Shown here: piece after piece, positions 52,698 through 63,831 of the stretch
How positions within the stretch are numbered: the first letter of the stretch is position 1
Layout of the letters: each line of letters opens with the position of its first letter
DNA from: an uncultured Verrucomicrobia subdivision 3 bacterium
GTDB lineage: Bacteria; Verrucomicrobiota; Verrucomicrobiia; Limisphaerales; UBA11358
Direction of reading: 5' to 3'
DNA length: 64,000 bases
Assembly: GCA_903835255.1 (NCBI GenBank)
Contig: CAILMI010000012.1
Location: 62,001 to 126,000 of the forward strand
Program-made: the position numbers and the translations under genes
Notes under the pieces: generated by a model
Told to the model about the DNA's origin: nothing
The model's input: the letters and a program-made list of their open reading frames with translations, nothing else
Database searches by the model: none

Positions 52698-53978
52698 GTG
52701 AAACCCACTGACCTGCGGGGCATCCTGCAATACATCCCCCAATTCCGGGAGAAGACCTTCATCCTCGCGATCGACGGCGCAATTGTCACCGACGAGAACT
52801 TCGCCACGCTGCTGCTGGACGTGGCGGTGCTGCGGTCGCTGAACATCCGTGTCGTCCTGGTGCACGGCGCCTCGGCCCAGATCAAGTCCCTCGGCGCGGA
52901 GCAGAACACGAAAGTGTCCGATCTGGACGGAACGGGGATTACCGACGCGCCCACCCTCAAGCTGGCGCTCACGGCGGCCAACCGGCTCACCCATGAGATT
53001 CTCGAGGGGCTGTCCGCCAACGACCTCCGCGCCGCCAGCACCAACGTCATCATTGCGCATCCGCTGGGCATCCTCGGCGGGGTGGATCACCAGTTCACCG
53101 GAAAGGTTGAGCGGGTCGATACCGAATTGCTCCAGACGCTGCTCGCTCAGGGCGTGGTGCCGGTCATTCCGCCGCTCGGCTTTGACGGCGACGGCAAGAC
53201 CTACCGGGTGAATTCCGACGGGGTCGCGCTGGCGGTCGCCGAGGCGCTGAAGGCGATCAAGCTGATTTTCATCACCTCGAGCGACGGCCTGATCTGCAAC
53301 GGCCAGCTCATCCGGCAGCTGCTGGTGGCGGAACTGGAAAAGCTGTTGCAGACCAACAGCGCGGGCTTTGCGCCGCCGCTCCTTTCGAAGGCGCAGCACG
53401 CCGCCGCCGCGTGCAAGGCAGGAATTCCGCGCGTCCATGTCATCAATGGCCGGGTGGATGAGGGCCTGCTCGCAGAAGTTTTTTCTAATGAGGGCATCGG
53501 CACGCTGGTGTATGCCAACGAATATCAGCAGATCCGGTCTGCCAAAAAGAAGGACATCCGCGCAATCCAGTTGCTCACCCAAGCCGCGGTTGATTCGGAT
53601 GAACTGGTGAAGCGCAGCCGGGCGACGATCGAGAAGAGCTTGGGGGATTACTACCTCTTCGAGATTGATAAAAACCCGGTCGCCTGTGTCGCGCTGCATA
53701 TCTATCCGGAACAGAAAAAAGGCGAGCTGGCGTGCCTTTATGTCAGCGCCTCCCACGAGAACCAGGGCATCGGCCGCAAGCTCATCCAGTTCGTCGAGAG
53801 CAAGGCGAGGGAGTTGAACTTGGTCGAGCTGCTCACGCTCTCGACCCAGGCCTTCACCTATTTCCAATCCAAGGGCGGCTTCGCCGAGGGCACGCCCGAC
53901 GATCTGCCGGCGGGCCGCCGTGAAAAATACGATCTGAGCGGGAGAAACTCCAAGGTGCTCGTTAAGAAACTGAAATAA
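52698..53978 (+). CDS. argA: Amino-acid N-acetyltransferase (kinase-like plus GNAT domains)
   Basis: 426 residues, close to the 440-residue ArgA family. Residues about 1-275 form an amino-acid-kinase-like domain (LRGILQYIPQFREKTFILAIDGAIV, VVLVHGASAQI, VDTELLQTLLAQGVVPVIPPLGF). Residues about 280-426 are the GNAT acetyltransferase (GELACLYVSASHENQGIGRKLIQFVESKA, with the acetyl-CoA loop NQGIGRK). It makes N-acetylglutamate, the first step of arginine synthesis, and the kinase-like domain normally gives arginine feedback inhibition. It follows hisC by 65 bp and is followed two bases later by an L,D-transpeptidase gene. Confidence 0.92.
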   Translation: MKPTDLRGILQYIPQFREKTFILAIDGAIVTDENFATLLLDVAVLRSLNIRVVLVHGASAQIKSLGAEQNTKVSDLDGTGITDAPTLKLALTAANRLTHEILEGLSANDLRAASTNVIIAHPLGILGGVDHQFTGKVERVDTELLQTLLAQGVVPVIPPLGFDGDGKTYRVNSDGVALAVAEALKAIKLIFITSSDGLICNGQLIRQLLVAELEKLLQTNSAGFAPPLLSKAQHAAAACKAGIPRVHVINGRVDEGLLAEVFSNEGIGTLVYANEYQQIRSAKKKDIRAIQLLTQAAVDSDELVKRSRATIEKSLGDYYLFEIDKNPVACVALHIYPEQKKGELACLYVSASHENQGIGRKLIQFVESKARELNLVELLTLSTQAFTYFQSKGGFAEGTPDDLPAGRREKYDLSGRNSKVLVKKLK

Positions 53979-53979
53979 C

Positions 53980-54501
53980 GTGGAAACGATCCTAATCGCC
54001 TGCCGCCAGCAGGGCGTCGTTCCGACCCCCTTTATACTGGCTGTCAGCATCGCCGACCAGACCCTTTCGCTTTTTGACCGGGGCCGGTGCATTCGACAAT
54101 TCTCCTGCTCCACATCGCGTTTCGGCATCGGCCAGACGGAAGGTTCCAATTGCACGCCGCTGGGCCTGCATCGCATCGCCGAAAAAATCGGTGCCGGCGA
54201 ACCCGCGGGGACGGTGTTCCAGAGCCGCGAAATCGTCGGCCACACATCCCAGGCGGACTTTGCGGCGGCCGGCATCACCACGCGCATCCTCTGGCTGGAG
54301 GGCCTGCAGCCAGGCTTCAACCGGGGCGGATCCGTGGACACGCATGACCGCTACATCTATATCCATGGCACCAGCGACCAGAAATCCGTCGGCCGGCCTG
54401 CATCCCACGGCTGCATCCACCTGGCGGACCCCGACTTGATTGCTCTGTACGATCAGGTCCCGAGCGGAACATTGGTTTGGATTTCGGCAGATTCGGCGTA
54501 G
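53980..54501 (+). CDS. L,D-transpeptidase (YkuD domain)
   Basis: GTG start at 53980, one base after the argA stop, 173 residues. The YkuD domain covers most of the protein: LAVSIADQTLSLFDRGRCIRQFSCSTS at the front and HGTSDQKSVGRPASHGCIHLADPD at the end, with catalytic Cys145 and the two His residues of the HxX14-17[ST]HGChN motif. It cross-links or modifies peptidoglycan through DAP residues. No clear signal peptide is present, which is unusual for an enzyme working in the periplasm; the true start could be further in or export may be atypical. Confidence 0.88.
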   Translation: METILIACRQQGVVPTPFILAVSIADQTLSLFDRGRCIRQFSCSTSRFGIGQTEGSNCTPLGLHRIAEKIGAGEPAGTVFQSREIVGHTSQADFAAAGITTRILWLEGLQPGFNRGGSVDTHDRYIYIHGTSDQKSVGRPASHGCIHLADPDLIALYDQVPSGTLVWISADSA

Positions 54502-54604
54502 CCGGCGGTGTGGCAAAGTTGCGCTCTGGCAGCCCAGTTTTCTGGGGGGAATTTGAAGTTTGAATTCAAAACGGATGCAGCCAAAAAGTTTGAAGCTTTA
54601 ACAC

Positions 54605-55018
54605 TTGACTGAGTGGGATCCTGATTTAAAGTGGCGCGTGCTCTTCCGTTTTGGCCATGTGCTGATGCTCGTTGCGCTGCTCGCCGCCAGCGGCACGCAT
54701 TGGGCCGCCCTGCAATCGGTCGCGTGGGCGACGATGTTGGCCCAGAACTGGCAGTCCGCGCCCCTCACGCAGGCGCTGGAAAAAACCTTCGACGGAAAGC
54801 ACCCGTGCCCGCTCTGTAACGTCGTGGCAGCCGGACAAGCGGAGGAACAGAAGTCGGATTTCACTCGGGAGCTAAAAAAGCTCGAATACCCGCCTGCCCC
54901 GGAGCGCTGGGTCCTAATGGGGCCGGCGCAATTCCGCCTTTTGCCGGAAATCACTTTCTCCTCAGAAGCGCTCACTCAAGAGCCGCCCGTGCCGGTTCCT
55001 CGAAGCCTCTTCGTTTGA
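54605..55018 (+). CDS. Small protein with HPCPLC motif, first gene of a copper/oxidase-assembly-like cluster
   Basis: 137 residues from a TTG start; an in-frame ATG or GTG a few codons on is possible. A hydrophobic segment (about 14-35, GHVLMLVALLAASGTHWAAL) anchors it or acts as a signal. GKHPCPLCNVV (about 63-75) is a CxxC-type metal or redox motif. The rest is polar and Pro-rich. I do not recognise a named family. Its neighbours (prepilin, PepSY, two SCO1 proteins) suggest a role in periplasmic copper handling or cytochrome oxidase assembly (inference). Confidence 0.6.
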   Translation: MTEWDPDLKWRVLFRFGHVLMLVALLAASGTHWAALQSVAWATMLAQNWQSAPLTQALEKTFDGKHPCPLCNVVAAGQAEEQKSDFTRELKKLEYPPAPERWVLMGPAQFRLLPEITFSSEALTQEPPVPVPRSLFV

Positions 55019-55194
55019 TTCAATCGTAGTCTTTTCCCGCTCAGGTCGCGAGGCTTGGGCAAATTGTATTCCTTTTAAACTCGAGGGCGTCGCGTCGCGT
55101 GGCGGTCTCGAAATCTCCACTTTAAAAAAATTATTGCTTACGGCAGTCCGGTTGGGCCGCCAAAACCAGCAACCCTAAACAACTTTTTTGTACC

Positions 55195-55908
55195 ATGAAA
55201 CTGTTAGAACTGAATACGGCTCGAAAATCATTTACAGGCTTTACCCTGATTGAACTCCTCGTAGTTATAGCCATCATTGCCATTCTAGCCGCGCTGCTTT
55301 TGCCCGCGCTGGCAAAGGCCAAGGAAAAAGCCAAAAGCATCCAGTGCCTGGGCAATACCAAACAAATCGCCCTTGCGAACGCGCTGTATGGCAATGACTA
55401 CGAAAAGCATATCGGATATGTCGCCGGCACGGACCGAAAAATGCTCCTTTACCCCTACCTCGCGCAGGGCCAAAACAATGCGGACGTGACAAACAATCAA
55501 GTGTGGAATTGTCCCGCCAACTCGTTCCCGACGAACGCGGCGGGCTATGGCTTCAACACGCTCATGAACCTCGTCAAATTGGCTTCCATAATCCGGCCGT
55601 CGGATAAGGTGGATGTAGCGGACGCTGGCCTGGGCGAGTCTGCTGCCGGGTCCAGCCTGCTTGTACCCACGCTGTCCACCCATCTGTATCCGCCGTCGGC
55701 CGTCAGCGTCTCTGGCATTGGCCGTCCCAATCCCAGGCATGGGCGTGGTGGCCTGGGGGTCAATGTTGGATACATCGATGGCCACTCCGCGTTGACGCCG
55801 ATGAACCCCCCATTTTATCCCGATGTTTTGGGACATTGGTGGGGCAACGGGATTACCGATCCAGCCAATCCGGAATTCAAGAACGGGCTCTGGACGCCCA
55901 ACTACTGA
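55195..55908 (+). CDS. Prepilin-type N-terminal methylation domain protein with H-X9-DG motif
   Basis: 237 residues. The leader ends KSFTG, followed by [20 protein letters not shown], a class III signal cleaved after Gly15 with Glu20 at position 5 of the mature protein. The C-terminal half carries [20 protein letters not shown], the H-X9-DG processing-associated motif abundant in Verrucomicrobiota, Planctomycetota and Lentisphaerota. Such proteins form type II secretion-like pseudopili or surface fibres. It stands alone among copper-type genes, three bases before the PepSY gene. Upstream (55019-55194) no clear promoter is visible. Confidence 0.92.
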   Translation: MKLLELNTARKSFTGFTLIELLVVIAIIAILAALLLPALAKAKEKAKSIQCLGNTKQIALANALYGNDYEKHIGYVAGTDRKMLLYPYLAQGQNNADVTNNQVWNCPANSFPTNAAGYGFNTLMNLVKLASIIRPSDKVDVADAGLGESAAGSSLLVPTLSTHLYPPSAVSVSGIGRPNPRHGRGGLGVNVGYIDGHSALTPMNPPFYPDVLGHWWGNGITDPANPEFKNGLWTPNY

Positions 55909-55911
55909 TTT

Positions 55912-57345
55912 ATGACCAGGCAAAAAACAACTTTCGCACTGGCGCTCGATTGCCGCACGGTCTGGCGCTGGCATTTCTACGCCGGTCTGCTCACGTTACC
56001 CTTTGTGATTATTCTGGCGGTGAGCGGCGCTATTTATCTTTTCAAGGATCAAATTGAGGCCTGGAGCGACCGAGCTTATGACCGCTTGGAATATAGTGGC
56101 GACTCCGCCAGTGTGGCGGATCAGGTTGGGGCTGCCCTGGCGGCCTTACCGGGCTCAATACCCGTCGGCTACGAATTACCGACCGGTACGAATGCTGCTG
56201 CCCGGGTGATCGTCAGCCAGAGCCAGGTTTCTATCCGGGTGTATGTGCATCCTGGAACTTTGCAAATCTTGCATATGATTCCTGAAAACGACCGTTTGAT
56301 GAGGACGCTGTTCCGGCTGCACGGGGAACTACTCATGGGCGATCGCGGCTCCAATCTGGTAGAACTCGCGGCATCTTGGACAATCATCTTGATTATCACT
56401 GGCCTTTATCTCTGGTGGCCCCGCCATGCAAAGGGCTTGGGCGGGGTGCTCTACCCGCGGCTACGGAGCGGCTCCGCCCCTTTCTGGCGCGACTTGCACA
56501 GCGTCACCGGCGTCTGGATTTCAACTTTGGCGTTGTGCCTGCTTGTCACTGGGCTGCCATGGGCAAATTGTTGGGGAAATTATTTCAAGACCCTACGCCA
56601 CATCACTGGCACGGCGGTGGCACAGCTGGATTGGACAACTGGCAGTGAACGGCTCGTTGCTGCGACAGGCGCCCCCGGTCATGCTGGCGAACACAGCGGT
56701 CATGGTGGCCGGGAGGGGGGAGATTCAGGGCCTTGGCGGCGTGACAGTGGCATGCCAAAAGATATGACCGGCTTCGACCGGGTTGTCGCGGCAGTGTTGC
56801 CACTGAAGCTTGAACCTCCCGTGGTCATCGCCCCACCCCCATCAAACTCCGAGAATTGGTCCGCCAAATCAATGACTCCCAACCGCCCACATCGGGTCAG
56901 CTTGCTCATCAATGGAACAACGGGTGAGATTGTCAGCCGCAAAGACTTTAAAAATGGCCATCTTTTGGACCGCATTGTCGGAACCGGTATCGCAGCTCAC
57001 GAAGGCCGGCTCTTCGGCTGGCCGAATCAACTGCTCGGCCTTTTAACGGCGTTGGGTTTAGTTATGCTGAGTGTGAGTGGCGCAGTCATGTGGTGGCGTC
57101 GCCGCGAACAAGGCGTTCTGGGTGCGCCGAAAATCCTACTTAATCAGGGCGTTTCATTCGGCCTGGTTGTGCTGGTCGTGGCGTTTGGCATTTACCTGCC
57201 GCTGTTTGGCGCCTCGCTGCTAATTGTACTGCTGGCCGAAAAGTTTTTTTTAAGCCGTATCCCCCGCGTGCGCCACTGGTTGGGGTTGCCGCTGCCCAGA
57301 GCGCACTCAAGGTCGGGAGCGGTCTGTCTCCCCCCTAAAAAATAA
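55912..57345 (+). CDS. PepSY-associated transmembrane protein
   Basis: 477 residues. WRWHFYAGLLTLPFVIILAVSGAIYLFKDQIE (about 18-50) is the first membrane helix with its conserved His, and FRLHGELLMGDRGSNLVELAASWTIILIITGLYLWWPR the second. RDLHSVTGVWISTLALCLLVTGLPWANCWGNYFK is the third, and a hairpin near the C-terminus completes four to six helices. A His/Gly-rich linker (APGHAGEHSGHGGREGG) near 255-270 may bind metal. The family (PiuB/iron-regulated, PF03929) acts in iron or copper uptake and reduction. It lies immediately upstream of two SCO1 genes. Confidence 0.85.
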   Translation: MTRQKTTFALALDCRTVWRWHFYAGLLTLPFVIILAVSGAIYLFKDQIEAWSDRAYDRLEYSGDSASVADQVGAALAALPGSIPVGYELPTGTNAAARVIVSQSQVSIRVYVHPGTLQILHMIPENDRLMRTLFRLHGELLMGDRGSNLVELAASWTIILIITGLYLWWPRHAKGLGGVLYPRLRSGSAPFWRDLHSVTGVWISTLALCLLVTGLPWANCWGNYFKTLRHITGTAVAQLDWTTGSERLVAATGAPGHAGEHSGHGGREGGDSGPWRRDSGMPKDMTGFDRVVAAVLPLKLEPPVVIAPPPSNSENWSAKSMTPNRPHRVSLLINGTTGEIVSRKDFKNGHLLDRIVGTGIAAHEGRLFGWPNQLLGLLTALGLVMLSVSGAVMWWRRREQGVLGAPKILLNQGVSFGLVVLVVAFGIYLPLFGASLLIVLLAEKFFLSRIPRVRHWLGLPLPRAHSRSGAVCLPPKK

Positions 57346-57524
57346 TCCGGCCCATGATTCGAGAATCCATTTTGCCTGCATTCATAGGGATGAAAGCAAC
57401 CGTGAATTCAATGTTTTATGATGCATCGCTCCCAGCCCTGATTCCCGTGCGCGCCGCCCTCGCCTCAATTCGTGACTTCCCCCTTTTTTCAAAAGTGGTT
57501 ATTATTAACGGGGGAAGGTTTAAA

Positions 57525-58175
57525 ATGTCCCACAATAAAAAAAACAGCCGTTGGCGCGAGGAGTATACCTTTCTCGGCGTCGCCCTCGCGCTCGCCGCCC
57601 TCGCGGGCTTGGGCGGCTGGCTTATCGCTGCCGCCCGGCATTCGCACGGCACGCCGCCGGACCGGCCCCGCGAATTAGCCGCCTTCACCCTGACCGACCG
57701 CACCGGCCGCACCGTCACCCGGGCGGAGCTGGCCGGAAAATACCTGGTGGTGAATTTTGTTTTCACCGGCTGCTCCATCAGCTGTCTGGACGTGAACCGG
57801 CGCATGGCGGAAATCCAAGCGCTGACCGCCGGGCAGCCGGACGTGAAGCTGGTTTCGCTGACCGTGGACCCGCGCTCGGACACGCCCGCGGTGCTGGCTG
57901 AGTTCGGCAGCCGTTTTGGCGCGGACACCAATCGCTGGCTGCTCCTCACGGGCGACAAGTCCGCATTGTACAGCCTGATCGAGAATAGTTTCATTCCGCG
58001 CAATCCCGCGGATCCCTACAACTTCATGCCCGGGGGCTTCGCTCACACCGAGCGCATCGCCGTGGTGGACGCCCGCGGACGCCTGCGCGTTTTCTATGAC
58101 GGGATGAAGCCGGAAACCTCGCAGGCCGTGGTTGAGGCGATTAATCAGTGGCGCGCCCAAGGCGATTCATTATGA
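57525..58175 (+). CDS. SCO1/SenC family copper-binding protein
   Basis: Start ATG at 57525 (MSHNKKNSRWREEYTF), preceded by GGGGGAAGG as a good ribosome-binding site; the open frame upstream lacks family features. 216 residues with one membrane anchor (about 16-37). The thioredoxin-like domain has FTGCSISC, giving the CxxxC pair Cys83/Cys87, and GGFAHTERIAVVD with the third copper ligand His. SCO proteins deliver copper to the CuA site of cytochrome oxidase or act as thiol-disulfide reductases. It overlaps the second SCO gene by ATGA (58172-58175). Confidence 0.92.
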   Translation: MSHNKKNSRWREEYTFLGVALALAALAGLGGWLIAAARHSHGTPPDRPRELAAFTLTDRTGRTVTRAELAGKYLVVNFVFTGCSISCLDVNRRMAEIQALTAGQPDVKLVSLTVDPRSDTPAVLAEFGSRFGADTNRWLLLTGDKSALYSLIENSFIPRNPADPYNFMPGGFAHTERIAVVDARGRLRVFYDGMKPETSQAVVEAINQWRAQGDSL

Positions 58176-59086
58176 AAAAAACAGTCCCGCTCCTCATCCT
58201 CATGCTGTCCCTGCTCGCTGGATGCAAACCTACAGCCCCCGCGCCCGTGGCGACTTCCGACGCCGCGTCTTCTGCCGTCCGGACCTATGAGGCCCGCGGC
58301 ATCGTCCGCCAGATTGCGCCCGACCGGCGCGAGGCCACCATCCAGCACCAGGCCATCCCCGGCTTCATGAGTGCCATGACGATGGATTTTACCCTGATAG
58401 ATAGGAATGACCTTCAAAATATTTCGCGCGGCGATGAAATCACTTTTAAGCTGTGCGTCACCGAAACGAATTCATGGATTGAGTCGGTGCGCCTGGTGGC
58501 CCACGTCGTTGAGAGTGTGACCAACGGCGTGTTCGTTTTTCACGCGCCCTCGTCTGAGCTCAAGCCTGGAGATCTCCTGCCTGATTTTACTTTGACCGCC
58601 GAAGACGGGCGGCCTATTCGCTTCTCGGACTATCGCGGGCGCGTGCTGGCCTTCACCTTCTTTTTCACCCGGTGCCCGCTGCCGGATTTCTGCCCGCGCA
58701 TGGATTTGAATTTCGCCGAGGCGCGCGTCCTGCTCCGGGCTGCGACGCCTGCGACCAATTCCTGGCAGTTCCTTTCCATCTCCTTTGATCCCGAGCACGA
58801 TTTGCCCGATACCCTGACGAATTATGCGGCGTATTATCGACAGCAGGATGCCGACCGCTGGCTGTTTTCCGTGGCCGACACCAACACGCTGGCCCGCCTT
58901 GCCCCCTTGCTGGACCTGATGATCACCCGTGAGGACAACACCATTTCCCATAATCTCCGCACGGTCGTCCTGGACCCGGAAGGCCGCATCGCCCGCCAGT
59001 TTGACGGCAACCGGTGGACACCCCGGGAGCTTGCAGACGCGATGCAGTCTGCCGCCTGCCCCGGGACGAACGCTCCGGCGCCGTAA
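58172..59086 (+). CDS. Lipoprotein with CusF-like copper-binding domain fused to a SCO1-like domain
   Basis: Start ATG at 58172, 304 residues. A lipoprotein signal ends LSLLAGC (Cys18). Residues about 36-105 resemble the CusF/copper-binding domain (ARGIVRQIAPDRREATIQHQAIPGFMSAMTMDFTL, with a His and Met pair as copper ligands). Residues about 125-300 are a SCO1-like thioredoxin fold with FFFTRCPLPDFCPRM. There the two cysteines (Cys168, Cys174) are separated by five residues, not three, and the His is in ISHNLRTVVLD. The fusion implies periplasmic copper capture and transfer. It is coupled to the upstream SCO1 gene. Confidence 0.88.
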   Translation: MKKTVPLLILMLSLLAGCKPTAPAPVATSDAASSAVRTYEARGIVRQIAPDRREATIQHQAIPGFMSAMTMDFTLIDRNDLQNISRGDEITFKLCVTETNSWIESVRLVAHVVESVTNGVFVFHAPSSELKPGDLLPDFTLTAEDGRPIRFSDYRGRVLAFTFFFTRCPLPDFCPRMDLNFAEARVLLRAATPATNSWQFLSISFDPEHDLPDTLTNYAAYYRQQDADRWLFSVADTNTLARLAPLLDLMITREDNTISHNLRTVVLDPEGRIARQFDGNRWTPRELADAMQSAACPGTNAPAP

Positions 59087-59166
59087 CGGGGGGTGGGCGT
59101 GGCGCTCCACGCTCCGTTTTGACTTCCCCTGCATTTCGTCTACCTTGGCGGCACTCTATTTCAGCC

Positions 59167-60453
59167 ATGAACTTGAATGAACAAATGACGCGACTGGCTC
59201 AGCAGGCCAAGGCCGCGTCGCGCGCGCTGGCCCAGATGACCACGGCCGAGAAAAACGCCTGTCTGCTGGCAATGGCCGCAGCCCTCGAACAGAATGCCGC
59301 CGCCATCCAGAACGCCAACGCGCTCGACATGGCCGCCGGCGCGAAGCAGGGGCTCTCCGCCGCCATGCTCGACCGGCTGAAGCTGGATGACCAACGCATC
59401 GCCGGCATGGCCAAAGGCCTGCGCGAAGTGGCCGCCCTGCCTGACCCCGTCGGCAGGATTCTGGACGAGCGACTCCGCCCCAACGGGCTCACGCTGCGAA
59501 AGATCTCCACGCCCATCGGCGTGGTGGTTATCATCTACGAATCGCGGCCCAATGTGACCGCAGACGCGGCCAGCCTGTGCTTCAAGTCCGGCAATGCCAC
59601 GATTCTGCGGGGCGGCAAGGAGGCGTTGAACTCAAACCTGATCATCGCCCAAACCCTCATTGAGGCGGGCAAAAATGCCCACCGCCTGTTCCCTGAACAC
59701 GCGATCCAGGTCGTGCCCACGCCCGACCGCGAGGCAATCCCCCTGCTGCTGTCGCTCACTCAATACGTGGACCTCTGCATGCCCCGCGGGGGTGAGAGCC
59801 TCATCCGCGCCGTCGCGGAGTGCTCCAAGGTTCCCGTCATCAAGCATTACAAGGGCGTCTGTCACGTCTTTGTGGATGCCGACGCTGATTTAAAGATGGC
59901 AGCGGACATCGTGATGAATGCCAAAGTCCAGCGCCCCGGCGTCTGCAATGCGATGGAAACCCTCTTGGTGGATTCCGCCGTCGCCGCAGCCTTCCTCCCG
60001 CCCATGGCGCAGAAGCTTGCCGAAAAAAAAGTCGAGCTGCGCTGCGACCCGGTTTCGCTCGGGCTCATTCAATCCGGAATCCGGAATTCAATAGCGCCGA
60101 TTCACGCGGCTACCGAACAGGATTGGTTCACCGAATACAACGACTACATCCTGAATATCCGCGTGGTGGACGGGGTGAAGGCGGCCATTGATCACATCCA
60201 TCACTATGGCTCGGCGCATTCGGACAGCATCGTTACGAAGAATGAAGGGCGCGCGAAACAGTTTCTTGCCGAGGTGGATTCGGCGGCGGTGTACTGGAAT
60301 GCGTCAACGCGTTTCACTGACGGCGGAGAATTCGGCATGGGCGCGGAGATCGGCATCAGCACCGACAAGATCGGCGCGCGCGGCCCGATGGGTCTGGACG
60401 AGCTGACCAGCTACAAGTGGCTTGGCCTCGGGAGCGGACAAGTGCGAGGCTGA
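59167..60453 (+). CDS. proA: Gamma-glutamyl phosphate reductase
   Basis: Start ATG at 59167 (MNLNEQMTRLAQQAKAASRAL), 428 residues; the longer frame reaching back to 59014 overlaps the SCO gene and lacks ProA character. RKISTPIGVVVIIYESRPNVTADAASLCFKSGNATILRGGKEA is the NADP-site region, and QRPGVCNAMETLLV holds the catalytic Cys260. FTDGGEFGMGAEIGISTDKIGARGPMGLDELTSYKW is the family C-terminus. It reduces gamma-glutamyl phosphate to the semialdehyde in proline synthesis. The following gene starts seven bases later. Confidence 0.96.
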   Translation: MNLNEQMTRLAQQAKAASRALAQMTTAEKNACLLAMAAALEQNAAAIQNANALDMAAGAKQGLSAAMLDRLKLDDQRIAGMAKGLREVAALPDPVGRILDERLRPNGLTLRKISTPIGVVVIIYESRPNVTADAASLCFKSGNATILRGGKEALNSNLIIAQTLIEAGKNAHRLFPEHAIQVVPTPDREAIPLLLSLTQYVDLCMPRGGESLIRAVAECSKVPVIKHYKGVCHVFVDADADLKMAADIVMNAKVQRPGVCNAMETLLVDSAVAAAFLPPMAQKLAEKKVELRCDPVSLGLIQSGIRNSIAPIHAATEQDWFTEYNDYILNIRVVDGVKAAIDHIHHYGSAHSDSIVTKNEGRAKQFLAEVDSAAVYWNASTRFTDGGEFGMGAEIGISTDKIGARGPMGLDELTSYKWLGLGSGQVRG

Positions 60454-60459
60454 TTCAAA

Positions 60460-61782
60460 GTGAATCCTCCCACCCACCCCGCCCAAGGCATCCGGGATGC
60501 TCTTCCCCCTGGCGGTTTATTCGCCGGCCAGTCGTGGCGGATCTCCCCGACCCCGTTTCCGCTGGGCGAGACTCTGGCGCAGGAGATCGAGTCGCTCGGG
60601 CGGGTGCTGCTCCAGTTTTATCGTGCGACCAATCTGCTCTACCGCAAGAGCGTCGAGGGCAAGCAGCCGGAATGGGTCGCGCGCTGGCTCGACCTCGGTA
60701 AACCGCGAGAGTTGATCGAGCTTCAGCGTTCCGCCGCCTTCAAGCACGACGTGCCGCGCGTCATCCGCCCCGATCTTTTGCTGACGGACAACGGCTTCAG
60801 CATCACGGAGCTGGATTCGGTGCCCGGCGGCATCGGGCTGACGGGGTGGCTTAATCAGATCTACTCCCAACCCGGGGTCCGCGACTCGTCCTCAAAAATA
60901 CTGGGCGGCGCCGACGGGATGCTGCGGGGGTTTGAATCCATTTTTGGCGACGCGAAGCAGGTACACATTGTCGTTTCGGAAGAAGCAAAAACTTATCGAC
61001 CGGAAATGGAATGGGTAGCGGCCCAGCTTGGTGGCCGATTTACGGTTCACGATGCGCGATTCACTGATATTGGTGACTGCAGCGCTGTTTATCGTTTCTT
61101 TGAGCTGTTCGATTTGCCAAACGTGTCGAACGCAAAACAGATTTTCGACCTAGCGATGGAAAAGAAAATCCGCCTCACGCCGCCGCCCAAGCCGATTTTC
61201 GAGGAGAAGATGCTGTTCGCTCTGTTGTGGAACCGGAATCTGCATCATTTCTGGCGGCAGGAACTGGGTGAAGGATTTCTCATGCGGTTGAAGAAAATCA
61301 TCCCCTACACCTGGCTTGTGGATCCGGCGCCGCTGCCGCCACACGCGGCCATCCCGGAACTGAACCTGACAGACTGGGCGCAGCTCAAGGCGATGTCGCA
61401 GAAGGAGCGCGATCTGATTTTGAAGGTGTCCGGCTTCTCGGAAAATGCCTGGGGCGCGCGCGGGGTCCATCTTGGCAGCGACTTGTCGGCGGGCGATTGG
61501 AGCGCGGCGGTGGACGCGGCGCTGGCAAACTTCGAAACCTCTCCGAGCGTGCTGCAGCGGTTCCACAAGCCGTCGCTCGTGGATGCCAGCTGGTTTGATT
61601 TTGAAAAAAACGAGCGGGTGCCAATGAAGGGCCGGGCGCGGCTGTGTCCGTATTATTTCGTGGGTGGCGATGGGGACGCCCTGCGCTCGGAGCTGGGCGG
61701 GGTCCTGGCCACGATTGTTCCCGCCGACAAGAAAATCGTCCACGGGATGAGCGATGCCATCCTCGCCCCCTGCTCCGTTTGA
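60460..61782 (+). CDS. Conserved protein with weak ATP-grasp-like features, function unknown
   Basis: 440 residues from a GTG start seven bases after proA. VIRPDLLLTDNGFSITELDSVPGGIGLTGWLNQIY (about 105-140) resembles the pre-ATP-grasp/glutathionylspermidine-synthase-like pattern RPDxxLTxxGxxxxELNxxPxG. The later PYTWLVDPAPLPPH, KVSGFSENAWGARGVHLGSDLSAGDW and DFEKNERVPMKGRARLCPYYFVGGD have the spacing of a circularly permuted ATP-grasp fold. Catalytic residues cannot be assigned with certainty. If correct it would form a peptide-like bond using ATP. Proximity to proA suggests co-transcription but not a shared pathway. Confidence 0.6.
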   Translation: MNPPTHPAQGIRDALPPGGLFAGQSWRISPTPFPLGETLAQEIESLGRVLLQFYRATNLLYRKSVEGKQPEWVARWLDLGKPRELIELQRSAAFKHDVPRVIRPDLLLTDNGFSITELDSVPGGIGLTGWLNQIYSQPGVRDSSSKILGGADGMLRGFESIFGDAKQVHIVVSEEAKTYRPEMEWVAAQLGGRFTVHDARFTDIGDCSAVYRFFELFDLPNVSNAKQIFDLAMEKKIRLTPPPKPIFEEKMLFALLWNRNLHHFWRQELGEGFLMRLKKIIPYTWLVDPAPLPPHAAIPELNLTDWAQLKAMSQKERDLILKVSGFSENAWGARGVHLGSDLSAGDWSAAVDAALANFETSPSVLQRFHKPSLVDASWFDFEKNERVPMKGRARLCPYYFVGGDGDALRSELGGVLATIVPADKKIVHGMSDAILAPCSV

Positions 61783-61911
61783 CCTGAAGGCCGAAGTGAA
61801 CTCCTGCTGAGGACGGAAGAGCGGGTGTGCCGGGCTAGGCTGGGTGACGCCAAGCCGTATGGCAATGATGCTTGGGAAGCGGAAGCCTGAAAGCCTTTGT
61901 AGGCGCTCAGG

Positions 61912-61925
61912 CCGCGGCGCCGCGG
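61912..61925. repeat. 14-bp perfect palindrome between converging genes
   Basis: CCGCGGCGCCGCGG is its own reverse complement. It lies 14 bp beyond the PII stop codon in a 156-bp gap and could form a short stem at the end of the glnK message, but no T-run follows. Confidence 0.5.
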
Positions 61926-61938
61926 GGCGGCATTCGGA

Positions 61939-63712
<1,774 letters not shown>

Positions 63713-63831
63713 GAGTCGTGATAATTGAACAAAATCGTCGTACCCCGTCAACCCTTCATGACGCGGAAGGGCTTTCGCTTCCCTGTGGAATCCGCATCAG
63801 CTCTCCGCGAACTTGTGCCGGAATCGCTTCG

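Noticed and set aside
52659-54341. 560-codon open frame on the minus strand
   Set aside because: It lies antisense to argA and the L,D-transpeptidase gene, has no domain character and an Arg/Gln/Gly-rich composition typical of shadow frames in GC-rich DNA.
47275-60453. proB and proA as one operon
   Set aside because: They are about 11 kb apart on opposite strands with unrelated genes between them.
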